Shown: piece by piece, positions 10,967 through 23,212 of the stretch
Layout: each line of letters begins with the position of its first letter
Position numbering within the stretch: the first letter of the stretch is position 1
NCBI RefSeq assembly: GCF_933775445.1
Contig: NC_065874.1
Span: 29,024,501 to 29,088,500, forward strand
From: Argentina anserina
Taxonomy: Eukaryota; Streptophyta; Magnoliopsida; Rosales; Rosaceae
Direction of reading: 5' to 3'
DNA: 64,000 nt
Made by a program: the position numbers and the translations under genes
Notes under the pieces: generated by a model
Told to the model about the DNA's origin: nothing
What the model saw: the letters and a program-made list of their open reading frames with translations, nothing else
The model's database searches: none

Positions 10967-12935
10967 TCACCAAGTTCGTATCAACCCCGGCGTCCAGTTT
11001 CTCCAATCTAACTTCCCGATAGATTTGTTTCTGAAGTTTACCATATCTCTTATATCAAAAACCTTTTTCAGATTCTTGTGTCCTTGTTTGGTTGTAGATA
11101 CAATCTCCACCACCTCCAAAGCTTCTTCCTTTACCTCATCAGTTTCAATAACAGGCTGCGGAACAACTTCATCTTGAGATGTCTGCTCATTGATGATAGT
11201 TCCCAAAATCACAACCACATCACTCATTTTCGGGCGAGACTTTGGTTGTTTTGATAGACACTTGTTAGCTAACGATGCCAGCTTCTGAGCTGATTTGATG
11301 CAATACTGTCCTTCAAGACGTGGGTCAACAATAAGATGGAATTTCTTTGAATCTGAAGCATAAGGCCTGACCCATTCCAAAAGTTTCTGCTCATTCCGGG
11401 GCAGATTTCTCTCCATTGCTCTCCTCCCTGTGATGAGCTCGTAAAGCACCACACCAAAGCTCCACACATCACTCTTAGCGGTCAGTTTCCCCGTCTGTAC
11501 ATATTCTGGAGCCGCATACCCTACTGTACCCACAACCTAAAACACAGCTTCATTGTAAGTAATATGATTCCAGGTAACAGCAGTTATAGGGGTTCAGAGC
11601 AACAAGCAAATACCAAATATAATAATAGGTTGCATCTCAAAATATATTGGCATTATCAATAAAGTCATCTTAGATATTTTCAAAATTGCATAGAAAAGCT
11701 GTACTTGTTGCTAGCAATATCTCCCTGGTAAAGCACCCATTCTATACAAACAACTAAAGAGCTAGATGGAGGTAGATATGGCTAATTCAATACTTTTTAA
11801 ATGACAAAAAATAGAACTTACCGCGGTTGAAACATGAGTCATTCCCTCGAGAGGTCCCTGCCTTGCGAGTCCAAAGTCTGAAAGTTTTGCATTAAAGTCC
11901 TCATCAAGCAGAACATTCGACGGTTTAAAATCCCGGAATATAAGCTGCAGCAACACAAAGCAGATCCAAATCATTTTCACTATCAAGCAGTTGAGTAGGT
12001 AACCAAATCCAAACACATGAGATAGGTGGTGGGAGGCATCTACTTCACAGACATCATACACCATTTAATAAGACACATACAAAGTGTAACAGAATCAAAT
12101 GTAATTCTGATTCAAACAGAACAATGTACCTGGAAATCCATTTCCTCATGCAGGTAAGCCAATCCCCTAGCTGCATCCTGCGCAATTGTTAACCTCGTCC
12201 TCCACGGCAGCGGCGACGGGCATCGAACCAACAGATGATCCTCCAAGCTCCTATTATGCATAAGTTCATAAACTAAAAGCCGCTGTATGCCCCTCTCATC
12301 ATCCTCCGCACAGTATCCAACTAACCTCACAAGATTCGGGTGCTTAACAACTCCCAAAAAATTCACCTCATTAATCCACTCCTTATGCCCCTGAACACTA
12401 GAATGTAACAACACACCGTAAAATCCCATTAGACAAACTCAACTAACTTTCTAGACCACAATATCTGTTGCAACAAAATCATTATTATCCCAACCAATTA
12501 CAGTTGACCAAAACGGAGCCGAAAGAGAAGGAGAGGGATGAGGAGGCGTGCCTGGAAGCCGTTACGGTTCAACTGTTTGATAGCGACGTCCAATTTAGCA
12601 CCGTCGTCGTTGACGATCCCTCGGTAAACGCAGCCAAAGCCTCCCTCGCCGATGAGCAAGGCGCGGCTGAAGCCGCGGCTGGCGGATTTGAGCTCGGAGA
12701 AGGCGAAGACTCGGAGATCATTGGCGCGGCGCTGGCTGAGGAGGTCGTAGAAGGCGGCGGAGTCGGACATGTCGCGGGAGTCGGAGCGGCGGTTGTTGTA
12801 GTCGTAGGAGCTGGAGGCGACGCTGAGGGAGCGGACCCAGGAGACTTTGGAGGGAGCGCGGGAGATGGAGCCGGGGTCGGCGGCGGCGTCGTCGTCGTTG
12901 CGGCTCTCGCCGTTGGTGAAATGGAAGCACTTCAT
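10967..12935 (-). CDS. Receptor-like cytoplasmic kinase, subfamily VII, PCRK1/PCRK2-like, about 445 aa
   Basis: Predicted exons (minus) are 12935-12552, 12390-12130, 11944-11822 and 11536-10967, total 1338 nt, phase-consistent. The protein begins [10 protein letters not shown] and continues with a Ser-rich stretch, [10 protein letters not shown], then [17 protein letters not shown]. This is the signature of the PCRK (PTI-compromised RLCK) group. The kinase domain shows [23 protein letters not shown] (Phe before Arg-Asp is usual here), DFGLA and [11 protein letters not shown]. Known family members act downstream of pattern-recognition receptors at the plasma membrane. There is no Gly2; Cys3 could be palmitoylated. 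The first intron would use a GC donor, because exon 1 must join at ...FQ|GHKEW. A long C-terminal tail after the kinase is rich in Val/Glu and then basic. A GA/CT microsatellite sits immediately upstream of the start. Confidence 0.9.
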
Positions 12936-12937
12936 CG

Positions 12938-12941
<4 letters not shown>

Positions 12942-12984
<43 letters not shown>
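12942..12984 (-). repeat. (GA)n / (CT)n microsatellite in the PCRK-like 5' leader
   Basis: A 43-bp uninterrupted AG repeat begins only 7 bp upstream of the PCRK-like start codon (CT on the coding strand). It is therefore almost certainly within the 5' UTR. Confidence 0.85.
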
Positions 12985-12987
<3 letters not shown>

Positions 12988-15751
12988 AGAATGAGGAACT
13001 GAAGGGGAGTTGAAATTTGGATTTAAATGGGTGACGGATTTGGAAAAATTAGGCGGCGATATTGTTAAGAGAAAACAGTTATACACGAACAAATGATAGA
13101 ATATTAGCTGCGTGTTCTTCACAGTGTTTTCAGTAACACAAGTCCACAAATAAAAAACAAATTTTAATGGATAATACTGTAATAATTTAAAACTCTTGAA
13201 CTTTTTACAGTCAATACAACACCGCATGTAACCACATAATTTTAACTGGTTTGTGATTGACGTGTTTTAATTAATTGAATTACTTTTTTATATTTAAGAT
13301 ACATTATGAAATGTAGTCTGAATATTGTGTTTTCGACATGAGATTGGTAGCTCGCTAATGTAATCAAGTTAACTTGCAACCTCATCCATATTGTATAGTG
13401 AACTTTGAGATATTTATCCTCGTGTATGTACTACAAATAACTAGAAATATCACATAGCAAATTTGAGGTGAGGTGGGTTTAAGAGGAAGGACAACTACAT
13501 TAATGCTAGAGATTTCGTAAAATACGAATAGTGGGGTTAGTTAAATATTTTTGGAGCGATTGTGCTGTGTATTGTTGTGTGTTTGGAATGGGGAAAAGCC
13601 CATGGGGGGCCCCGGCTGTCGTTATATGAGAACTGCGAAGGAGTCAGAGGCTGGGGGATCACGAGCGGGTAGGGGCTTAAGAGGAATATCGTGTTGTTTG
13701 AAAAGGTCGAGTCATTATCCACAATCTTGTCCCGCAGTCCACGTCTTCTAGAAATTATGCATGCCATATCATTTCCCCTTTCCATAATTTATAACGAATA
13801 TTATTGCATTCATCGGGATGAATTGATGTGGTACATATTTTGTAAAAATTGCGATTTTATTATAAGTTCGAGAAATATGAGGTTTATTTAATCGTAGTGT
13901 GAACTTTGATAGTACAAAGTCTTTTTCGTCGACTTCTCAGATTGCATTAGATTTCATCTCGATTGTTTAGGAGTTATATTCTCAAACTATGAATTATGTG
14001 GATAATCATTCTTCCCGAGCATAACAATTCACACTTTTGGAGGGACAAGGTAATTTTGAAAGCAACAATTATAACCCAAACTAACAAAACAGGACAAATC
14101 ATATCATCGATGTCCCTCAAATACAAAGCAAGATAGAAGCAAACCTAATTTACACTACAGAGTCTAGCTTCCTCATATTACAAGCAACTACCCACATCGA
14201 TTCACCTCAAAATGGAGTGCCATGCCGTTTCATAATGGTGTCTGCCGTGTCTCCTCTCAAACACTAATTAATCAAGCCAAGTAAGCAGTAATTAGTCAAG
14301 CCAAGTAAGCTGCATGATGTGTAGTTTTATCAAAAATGAAAAATGTTACTATCATGTAAATATAGTGGGTACGTTGTCTTATATATAGTCGGATTGTCCA
14401 TTAAAAAAATTCTTATTATAGGGCAATTACATGATGTGTAGTTGTATACTGATCCGGCAAAGTGAAACTACCTGATATCCTGCTGTAAGTTTTTTTTATT
14501 GGAATTAATGATGTAAGTCTGTAATCATTACAGCAACAAGCCAAAATGAAACACTAGTCCGGATTGCGTGTACATCAGTGCATAGCTGAACAACTCCTCT
14601 TTACTTGCTCCATCTTCTTCAACACTTCAGGCTGCAAATCCCCATTTTAGGCAACCATGCGCGAACCAGAAATCATCAATTCCACTCAGGTTAAGTAGCT
14701 AGGGAAAAGGAAAAAGAAAAACGGAACCGTGATCTCGATACATCTCAACAGTAAACTTCAATAGAAATTTAAGATATTATCCTCTACTATACGTATATTA
14801 TGTCCGAAACTCCCAATACTGCCAGACTTCGCGTATAAAATATTTTCTTAGTACATATATATCAATACTTAATTTGAACCTAGATGGATCGATGTTGAAT
14901 TCGTCCAACTCGTTCAACCTTATCAAATCGATCTCCTTGAGCTAGAAAGACTGCTATACAATAGATGCCCGTTCAAAAATAATACCATTTTTCATTTCCA
15001 CAATTCCACATATAATCGAACAGCTGACAAAAAAATGATGTGAAAATTCTTAGAAAGCAATTGTATACATGTATAAAACTAATCGTAGAATATTGCATAT
15101 TAAATGATTTAATCATTAACAGAGTTTTATTTTAGTGAGTGTAAACTCAAATCAATGTTGAAAGTTGGGATGCATGTCTTTTCCTATCGACCAGATGAGT
15201 TGGTTAAGTTGCGCGCTGCCTGTTTATGAAACTCGGAGTCTCTGATTCAGCTAGCAATTTCGAAGATACATATTGAAAATGGTCAATATATAAGTGTGCG
15301 CTTTATATATATATATATATATATATAGTTTTTATTTTTTATCAAAAGCTTTATATATATAGTTGTGATTTGTGAAAGTGATTGGATGAAGCCAGCAAAT
15401 TAAGCGCGCACGCAGCGAAGCAAAATTGACAATGCCGTGCACCTTAATTAAGACTTATGAATGGAGTGGGTGGGGAGAAGCTTCTTAATTTGCTGCAGGT
15501 AGCCTCTGCCGGAGGATCAATTCCACAATGGAAGTCCTGGACAGAATGTCCGACGGTGACTGCGGTCAAAACAAGTTGGAAGTTTTAAGGAGTTTAAACA
15601 AGTCCTCTGATAGTGTCTTATATATGTAGGTAATCTTTTCTTCTCTTGATATATAGCTACTTCGATCGATCATGCGTGCAGTAGGGTTACCGTTTTTCAA
15701 ATCCTTGCTAATCGATAGTGATAACTGATAACTATGTTTTTAACTTTGTAT
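12985..15751. other. Intergenic, AT-rich, no supportable gene
   Basis: This is the upstream region of the PCRK-like gene (about 12,985-13,500) followed by about 2.2 kb with no convincing coding signal. A TA microsatellite lies at about 15,304-15,329. A short minus-strand stretch near 14,578-14,635 could read as a terminal exon, but it stands alone and is not called. Confidence 0.4.
15304..15329. repeat. (TA)n microsatellite
   Basis: About 26 bp of alternating T and A in intergenic DNA. Confidence 0.85.
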
Positions 15752-15760
15752 ACGTGAGAG

Positions 15761-16592
15761 AGGAGGCTGTTCCAATAAGGACCAACTTCTTAAGGACTTT
15801 GTAAGGACTTTTAAACTCAACCGTCAGATTTAAGGAACGGTTCTCATTTTAAAACGAAAAATGGAACTACATACACCCAATCAACTCACTCATTTCCTCC
15901 TCTGTCACAACTCACAACCACCTCCTCCGCCCCTTCATCTCCATCTCTGTCGTCCTCTCTATCATAACCATCTCCCAGCTATAAACAAAAGAATGATTAA
16001 TATGTGACTCTGCATTTTACCTTCAAGATTTTTTTTTAATTTATCAAAATCAAAACTTGAAGATTTAACTCCGAATCAAAATCATAGATGTCTTGATCTG
16101 TTATCATCTTTTTCACAAAATCATAGTATTTTTTTAGATTGTTGGTCTTCTTTCAAATAATGGAAGAATTGGGAACGAGAACAGTCGGATCTGGGAGGAC
16201 TGTTTGTTGAGGGGTGGGGGTGGTGGCAGTGAGGAGTGTTTGGGTTGGGAGAGGGATGAGGATCAGTTTAAGTCCTCATCGATACCGTTGACAAGAATTG
16301 GAGAGAAGTAGATGAGGAGAAAGAGAATGAGGAGATGTGAGACGGCAATTCTATTTGGTGATGCGATACGATTTGCTGCAACCAACTTTGGGATTGTTGC
16401 TCTTCTCTACAGTCTGGGAAGAGGGGCGGAGGAGGTGGTTCACGATGCAGATAGAGATTAAGAGCCGAAGGTATTGGGGGAGATAGGAGGGTTTGTATCC
16501 CGTCCTATTTTGCACTTTAAAATGAAAACCATCCATTTAATCCGATGGTGGAGATTAAATGTCCTTAACAAGTCCTTATCAGATAGGGCTCC
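15761..16592. mobile_element. Non-autonomous Mutator-like element, 832 bp, with 9-bp target duplication
   Basis: A perfect 9-bp duplication, ACGTGAGAG, flanks the element at 15752-15760 and 16593-16601. Its ends are long imperfect terminal inverted repeats. The left end has aggaggctg..., ataaggac, ttaaggac, then an (a)ccgtcagattta and gttctcattttaaa series. The right end, read in reverse complement, repeats ggagccct..., ataaggac, ttaaggac, then accatcggatta and ggttttcattttaaa in the same order over about 90 bp. A 9-bp duplication plus long inverted repeats is the hallmark of Mutator-like elements. The interior is non-coding (C-rich on one side, G-rich on the other) with no transposase, so it depends on an autonomous element in trans. 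Whether the interior is a captured gene fragment (Pack-MULE) is unknown. Confidence 0.82.
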
Positions 16593-16601
16593 ACGTGAGA
16601 G

Positions 16602-18169
16602 TAGCTAAACCTAGCTAGTTATAAAACTCAATGATGAGAGAGCTAACAAGGAGTAAAATAAGTACGTATGCACACACGCACATTGTGAAAAATTGGACAA
16701 TGACATTCGTTTTGCTGATTGAATTAAGAGGATACGGTTCTTCATTTGACCAAGACAATGAGAAATGTCAAATGTGAAAGAAACGACTCGACGAGATGCA
16801 CCGAAGCCATGCCACTCCCTCCTTCAAGCCTCGCTGCCACATAGATCGACCGTTCTAGCCATGTCGCTGACAGAGTTCCAACAGATCCCAAACGACAACC
16901 ATTGCTGCTAGCATTTTGGTTTGATAACTTTGATTCATGGAGGAACAGTGGTTGATGAACCAAAAGGGTTAAAATCTTACTCTTGCTGATCTCATTGAGA
17001 TTGATTCGTTCTAATTATTTTTTCCTGAATAATGTCAATGTGACTATGATATATACCTATGCTTCTTAGGCCAATTACATCCTTAAGCGCATGTAAAATG
17101 ATTCAAGCTAGTTTCTAACTATACATTGCAACACGTTGTCTAACAACTTTGATTAAAAACCTTGAGACTCGAATCTAGATTGGATAGCACACCTCACTAA
17201 GGAAAAACTACTAAGTCACTTGCAGTGGCCAGTTGTAATAAGAACTTGGTGAGCGTACGTGGTCACAAAATGTGAAAAATATTCCGGAAGAATTATTATT
17301 CTACCATTGTGTGTGTTTTAGTATATTTAGGTTTCCTTATTGAAGTAGATTATGCTTTATGTAATAGATATGAATCACTGATTCTTCAGGATAGTCCGTA
17401 TGTAATGCCTATATATATATATGCCTCATTATCAATCAATAAAGAGTTATGTTATGTTCCATTACGTTGTTATTATTCTTGTTCCATTATCTTGCAACAC
17501 GTTATCATGCACTTTGTTCTAAACTGTCTGAGCGACGAGGCCACCACCATAAATCTTATGCTCCAGCAGCCTTTTCTTCCTTTTGGCATAGCCGGAAAAA
17601 TTGAGCAACCGACAAATTGTTGTCAGAAACGAAAAACAATCAGAAAACAAATTTGATAAGGGCACCCTTATATTTGATATGGACACCCCATCTTCTTCCT
17701 CCGCCTCCGTTTCCAACGGACAACAGCTGCCCTGCCGATCTAGCAGGAATGACTGAAAATCGAGGACGCCTCCATGCGAGCTTGCGCGTGACGACCTAGA
17801 TCCCGATGACGCTCTCTTTTCCCCGTCGCCTTGATGCATGCCTCTTTGACGATCCATGACACGCCGATGCCGTTCCCAACATCCTTCATAGACCAGACGT
17901 TGTCGAATTCCCCCGACCCGACAAGTCTCAAAACTTATCCGGCGCCCTTGTTGTACTATGGTGATGACATTTATGCCGAGATGGACGATACTTTTGTCAT
18001 TTACACGTGATTTCAATTGTATCTTCAAAAGATTTTTATGTCATCAGACGAAGATCGAAAAGGAATTCATCAAGTATCTTTTCTACATGAAGATATTTGA
18101 AGATTATCTCATTTTAATGCGGCCTATTTGGTAGACCAACAAGTATGTTTTTCTTAAAGTTGCTGCTTT

Positions 18170-18201
<32 letters not shown>

Positions 18202-20747
18202 AATTATTGGGCGCTATTAGCATTCTTCATGTCTCTTTTCCGGCCATTCTTACAGCGCCGATGAGATCAAAGAGGGATATGATTCCTCTCTTGGTCGACA
18301 TTTTTCGTTTGACGGTCCTGGAAGAGTCACGTTATTATTTAAAGGGAAGAAATCGATTTCGTGTGGTTCTCTGAGTACACCGCTGTTTTCGGGTGCGATC
18401 GTGAGAATCGCCGATATGCATCGATTAATTTTTGATCATATACATCACAACCATTCTAATTCCAGTTACATACTTGAATTGTTTCGTTTATTTGAAACCA
18501 ATACAACCCTCGTTTCTTGTGGATGCGTCGCCATCGCGACTCTTCCTCGAATTTTTGAGTTTTTAAAACTCATGTCTATAAACGATAATCCCAAGGTCTA
18601 CGTACTCATTTATTTGAGTTGAAATTCACTACTATGAAACATCACTGTTTGCTGACAAAAGATCTCAAACACAGCAAATTCTATGCGACACATTTTAAGT
18701 GATTCAATAACCGTCTATGACGTTGTTTTACCAGAGTTAATCTTGATGCATACTCCACATCCAAGAAACACAAGCCATTTTTTGGCACCTGTATCTATTT
18801 ATATTGAGGGAACATTTGAAATGGAAACGTAACATTCTTACATTCTCGAGTTAACAGATTTTGAGCCTCATGCTAAGGCTCCAAACGATTCGATATGCAA
18901 GATTTTGTTGCTATGGACTTTTGATTAGTCAATCTATTTTGACTATGTTTTCTGCTTACTATTTTTCAAGTATGACATTGGCATTGTCATGTTTCTTACT
19001 CGACTTTAGCTTAAGTTATCTATTAGAATTAGAAGCTTATTTGTGTTGTATTAAAGATTTGCATATTCAATAAAATTTCTTGTATTCCTTGTTTACAAGA
19101 TGATCTTGTGAGGATTTTTTGCCTTGAACCTAGCATGAATGGTCAACGTTTACAACTCGTTGTGGTTCTTAAATTAGCCGCTTTTGGGTTATATGGGATC
19201 CCAATAGTACTACATTGTGAATTTAACACTTAACATTTAGAAAACGAACCTCGGAATGTCAAAATTTGACATCGTTATGATCTCTGGCGTTTATGGCACG
19301 TTTACGGAACGTTTTGCCGACGTTTCCGGCCGTTTTGGCCGCCTTCCAGCCTATTTTCGGTGTTTCCGGCGCCACTGCCCAGTTCTTGCCGGCGATTCCT
19401 GTCGGATATGAAGTCCGGTCTCCTAACCGGCTAGATTCCAGCCGTCGGCGGCTGAGTTTCGGTCACTGGTGCCATTGGTTTTCCATCGAGTTTTCAGGCA
19501 ATTCCTTGCCGTTTTCTCGTTGTTTTTCTGGTATATTTCCAATATTCTTTGTTGAAATGTTTTCCCGCCAAAGTTTCATTTGGTTTGGAGTTATTTGGAC
19601 ATGGTTTTTCGGTTATCTTTTCCAGGTTTTTCCAAGTCGTTTCATAGCTCAAACGATTTTATTATTATTGGTGACTACCCGCACCAATTGAATGGTTTTT
19701 ACCACCCTAATTGTTTGGTATTCAACTTCTCTAATACCATGTTTTTCCAACTCTTAAGTTGAAGAATGTAGTCATATTGTCATGTGACACACTTGATAGA
19801 GATTGTCCTTTTGTTTCGATCCCCGTTCTTGCAATATCATACGGCGTATTGTCTATAAATGTTTTGACGTTGACTCTCTTAATTTTATTAAGGTGAAGTT
19901 CCTTGGAAATGTCAAGTGTCTTGCTAATTGCGTAACCACCCACACTGTTCTACGACATATGTAGTTTTTTTACGGATCTCGTGCGGAGATTGTGTTTTAT
20001 ATCTTCGTGCCTTGCTAAGTTTTAGAATGAAGAGGAATATCTTTATCAGAAATTCAAAAATTAGTTGTACGCAACCCTGCTGCTTGCCCCACAGCAGCCC
20101 TGGCAACCACCCTCGCAGCTGCCTTGCAAGGCTCAGCTGCCCCCTCTGCAGCTATCTCGCAGGCCCCCGTGCACGGACTAGGTCACCCTCATATATATTC
20201 TTTTACCCAAAGTCACAGACCTTATCAGAGGGCAACCAATTACTCAAATAGCAAAACAACTAACTCGCAAGAACCATATCAAATCCTTGATTATGGTCTA
20301 ATTCATCCAATTTCCCAAACTCCCAAAACATGATCACAATAATAACTACTATGGGCACCTAGTCCATTTTACTCACTGCTCACCAGACTTTACATATCAG
20401 GAAATACGCTTATAGCTTATTGAGCCACAACTCAGAAACTACTTGATCAATCGGATACATGTAGCCCAGTTCCTCCTCTCATATGATCCCAAATCATCAA
20501 AGTTATTGCTGGTCTTTTCGGTGGGAGTCAATATGTTGAGTTGGAAATTTCACTTGTGTGAGGAGAGAAGGTTGCGAACGTGACAGGTAATCAAGAGGAG
20601 CAGATCCTTGCGCGGAAGATTCTCTGAGAATAGAAGGCTGCGAACTGGTGTGGTCTAAGGAAGAGATGAAATGAAGAAAAAAAAGTGTGCGGCTAACTCA
20701 CAGATAGGGTTTAATTATACATGTAATATTCAGTAAAATCTAAGGAC
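16602..20747. other. Gene-poor intergenic region, unclassified repeats likely
   Basis: No gene or named element could be supported over 4.1 kb. It holds an AT microsatellite at about 18,175-18,201. A G+C-rich, T-rich open stretch at 19,293-19,691 and a Pro/Ala-rich open stretch at about 20,080-20,330 may be gag-like or leader debris of a retrotransposon, but no diagnostic motif was found. Most open frames have low-complexity composition. Confidence 0.35.
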
Positions 20748-20835
20748 AAAATGAGTAGGTCATAGTCTCTTCATTTAAAAAATATTGTAGCAAAATGAGT
20801 AGGTCATAGTCTCTTCATTTAAAAAATATTGTAGC
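20748..20835. repeat. Perfect tandem duplication of a 44-bp unit
   Basis: The unit beginning aaaatgagtaggtcatagtc and ending aatattgtagc occurs at 20748-20791 and again at 20792-20835 with no mismatch. It is followed by a stretch (to about 20,995) with agctgttgtagaaaa and aaaagctgtcccaaactggc phrases reminiscent of hAT-type miniature elements, without proven ends. Confidence 0.9.
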
Positions 20836-22825
20836 AGCTCCGTGCCAAAAACGATTTTTAAAACTCGAAAACAATAATTTTCTAGTTTTTCAATTTCAGC
20901 TGTTGTAGAAAATTGGGCCAAAAGCAATAACATCATTTATTAAACTCAAAAGCTAAAAGTAGCTCTAAAAAAGCTGTCCCAAACTGGCCCAAGAGTAATG
21001 ACGGTGTACCTTTTCTCCTTTTCTGATTTTGAGCCAAGATCCAGATAAATGGAGGTATATGGAGCATAAAGAAAATTAGAACAGTTGGAGATGGTTAGGT
21101 ATTGGACCATCAAGGTCGCTGTAGAGTAAGAGGCTCTATTAAATCATACCTGTATTCATTAGGCTGTGACATGCACAAAGCTGCTTGAGGAATCATGATC
21201 AGCTGCTCGAAGTGTCTAATCACGAGAGCTGTGATATTTCCTGCAGATCCTAATCCTCTAGCTTCTCTCTTTCGTGCTCTGTTGCTTCCATCTTTCATAC
21301 TCCAGAGTGTCCTTAATTTGTTCTCTCTGCCGCGAAAGGCAAAAACAAGTACTTCCTATCAAGCTTTCAGGAATGGAAGGTAATGATTCTGATCTATAAG
21401 GGACCACGCCAAGATTCGTATACAATTTCAACACGAATCTGAATTTCATTGACCGAAGTGAGCACACATCACTGAGTTATATGAATTGAGATGCAGTTCT
21501 TACCGTGGGGAAGTTGAGTGATATTCAGTGGGGATCATCATATCATATTCTGCATATATATTTATGGAGCATGGATAGCTAAGGTTTTCGACTTCAGAAG
21601 ATAGCTCGCAGTAATGACTACTGATTTATAGCTGGATTTATAGTACATTTAATTTACTGATCCTGTTCAATTTCAACACATACAACTACTACTGGTTTAG
21701 CATTTACACCTCGATCTGATTTTGCACATCTCCAACCAATGAATCAAAAGGAAAGTAGGCTGCTGATCGATTCCAAGCAGGCTTTAAGTTAAAATTTATT
21801 GAGCGATGATGATGATGCTGGTTTCATATTACAAGTCACGTACAATGGCTAGCTATAACTTCTGGTTTCAATTACAAATGAAGACGAATTGCACGTGCTC
21901 TAAACTAGTTAGAGGTGAAAACGGGTGACATTGGCATTGATTTAGAGGGGTACATTTGAACACAACACGGTCAGCTATACATGCAGGGTGATACAGCAAC
22001 ACGCAAAGACATTAATCCAGATTGTGTAAAAGTTTACGGAAGATGCGACACGAGCATATGAAGCCATGAAGTGAGTCCATACTACCCACGAAGGATCCTG
22101 ATTGTTAGAAACATAAATAAATGCAATCTACCGGCCGTCTAACTATGAGAAATATAAACTTGCCTAGCTAGGTAAACGGATAAAAGCTGGACAAATTAAA
22201 CAGGTTAAGCCCAGGCTTATATGGCTCCATTCTGTTGAAGCACCAAAGGGAAATGACTTAAGTTGGTCTGTTCGATCATTCTTTTTATTCTTGACTCTCA
22301 TCAACGATATCCTTATTCATATATGACATAAACAACTGACCAAGTGACCAAGCAAACACTAAAACGCTTGTAAATTTAATCGAAATATCTATTGCTATCA
22401 TGTTATAGTGAAAACATCTACTTCAACACCAGTTAGATCGAATTCGAGATTCATGCAGATATTACATATATAGTGCTTAATTTATAAATTTTTTTTTAAA
22501 AAAGAAAATTGTGTAGTACTTAACTTTGCTTTGTTTTGTTTAGTGAAGTAATTAAATTAAGATGAATGACAGCATGCAAGGACTCATATCTATTTTTTTT
22601 CTTTTGTGAATTATAGATAACGAAGGCATATGCATTCATCAACTGGCCGGTCATTAATAGCAGCAGAATGTGCAGATCGATATCACCCTCATTAGGCACA
22701 AGCATATGAACTTCACTAAATATTTTTAGATAGCTCAGGGAACTAATACCTGAGATCATTTTAAATTTAATTGGTGAGTTTACATGGACGATGATATATA
22801 GTAATAGTAGTTGAAGCATGCAGTA
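20836..22825. other. Intergenic, no supportable gene
   Basis: AT-rich sequence with short open frames only. It includes the 3' flank of the FPF1-like gene at its right end. Two overlapping opposite-strand frames at 21.1-21.5 kb have no recognisable domain and no neighbouring exons. Confidence 0.4.
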
Positions 22826-23212
22826 TTATAATGCATTAGGATCACGAACTTCAAAGAAGGATCTATTCTTGACGACGATGTCGTACAGATGAAACAACCT
22901 GAAGTGATCGAAGTTAGTCGGCAGAGAGATGAGGTGAGCCGAGTGCTCGGAGCGGTGGAATTGCACCAGGTCCGGTTGGCAGAATGAGTTGGGCCGATAA
23001 CGAGTCCAGCCGAGCTCAGTGAGTCGTTGCTCGAGTTCAGCGTAGGACCGGATGACCTGGTTGGCCGGAAGGTAGATCAAAACTCGGGGTCGAGCTCCAG
23101 GTGCGGTGGCTGTACCTGGATAGGGCGGTTCTTTTTGCTCGAAGGATTCTCGGGTCGGGTTTGTGATGAGTCGAGTGACGCCATTTTTGTCGAATATCCA
23201 CACGCCGGACAT
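22826..23212 (-). CDS. FPF1-like: FPF1-like (flowering-promoting factor 1 family) small protein, 128 aa
   Basis: A single-exon gene with the family's conserved framework. It starts MSGVWIFDKNGVTRLI, then RVLIYLPANQVIRSYAELEQ, a LGWTRY block, PDLVQFHR, HLISLP, and the near-invariant end LYDIVVKN..FFEVRDP. The whole protein is one family domain without signal peptide or membrane segment. FPF1-family members are small plant proteins implicated in flowering time, gibberellin-linked growth and cell elongation; the biochemical function is unknown. At 128 aa it is longer than the usual roughly 110 aa. The extra length is a Pro/Ala/Gly-rich insert after residue 27 and a loop after LGWTRY. The start codon is fixed by the conserved MSGVW and preceded by a CT-rich leader. 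It diverges from the IDN2/FDM-like gene about 850 bp away (to that gene's probable leader). Confidence 0.92.
   Translation of the reverse strand: MSGVWIFDKNGVTRLITNPTRESFEQKEPPYPGTATAPGARPRVLIYLPANQVIRSYAELEQRLTELGWTRYRPNSFCQPDLVQFHRSEHSAHLISLPTNFDHFRLFHLYDIVVKNRSFFEVRDPNAL

Noticed and set aside
12468..13013. Long plus-strand open frame (181 codons) opposite the PCRK-like exon 1
   Set aside because: It is the antisense of a GC-rich kinase exon and a GA repeat; the Ala/Gly/Val-rich and RERERER composition is an artefact.
14578..14640. Minus-strand short terminal-exon-like stretch reading PEVLKKMEQVKRSCSAMH then stop
   Set aside because: It looks protein-like, but the acceptor context is weak and no upstream exon was found on the minus strand; not enough to call a gene.
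19293..19691. 132-codon open frame, Phe/Ser/Pro-rich
   Set aside because: Low-complexity hydrophobic composition and no domain or neighbouring exons; more likely repeat DNA.
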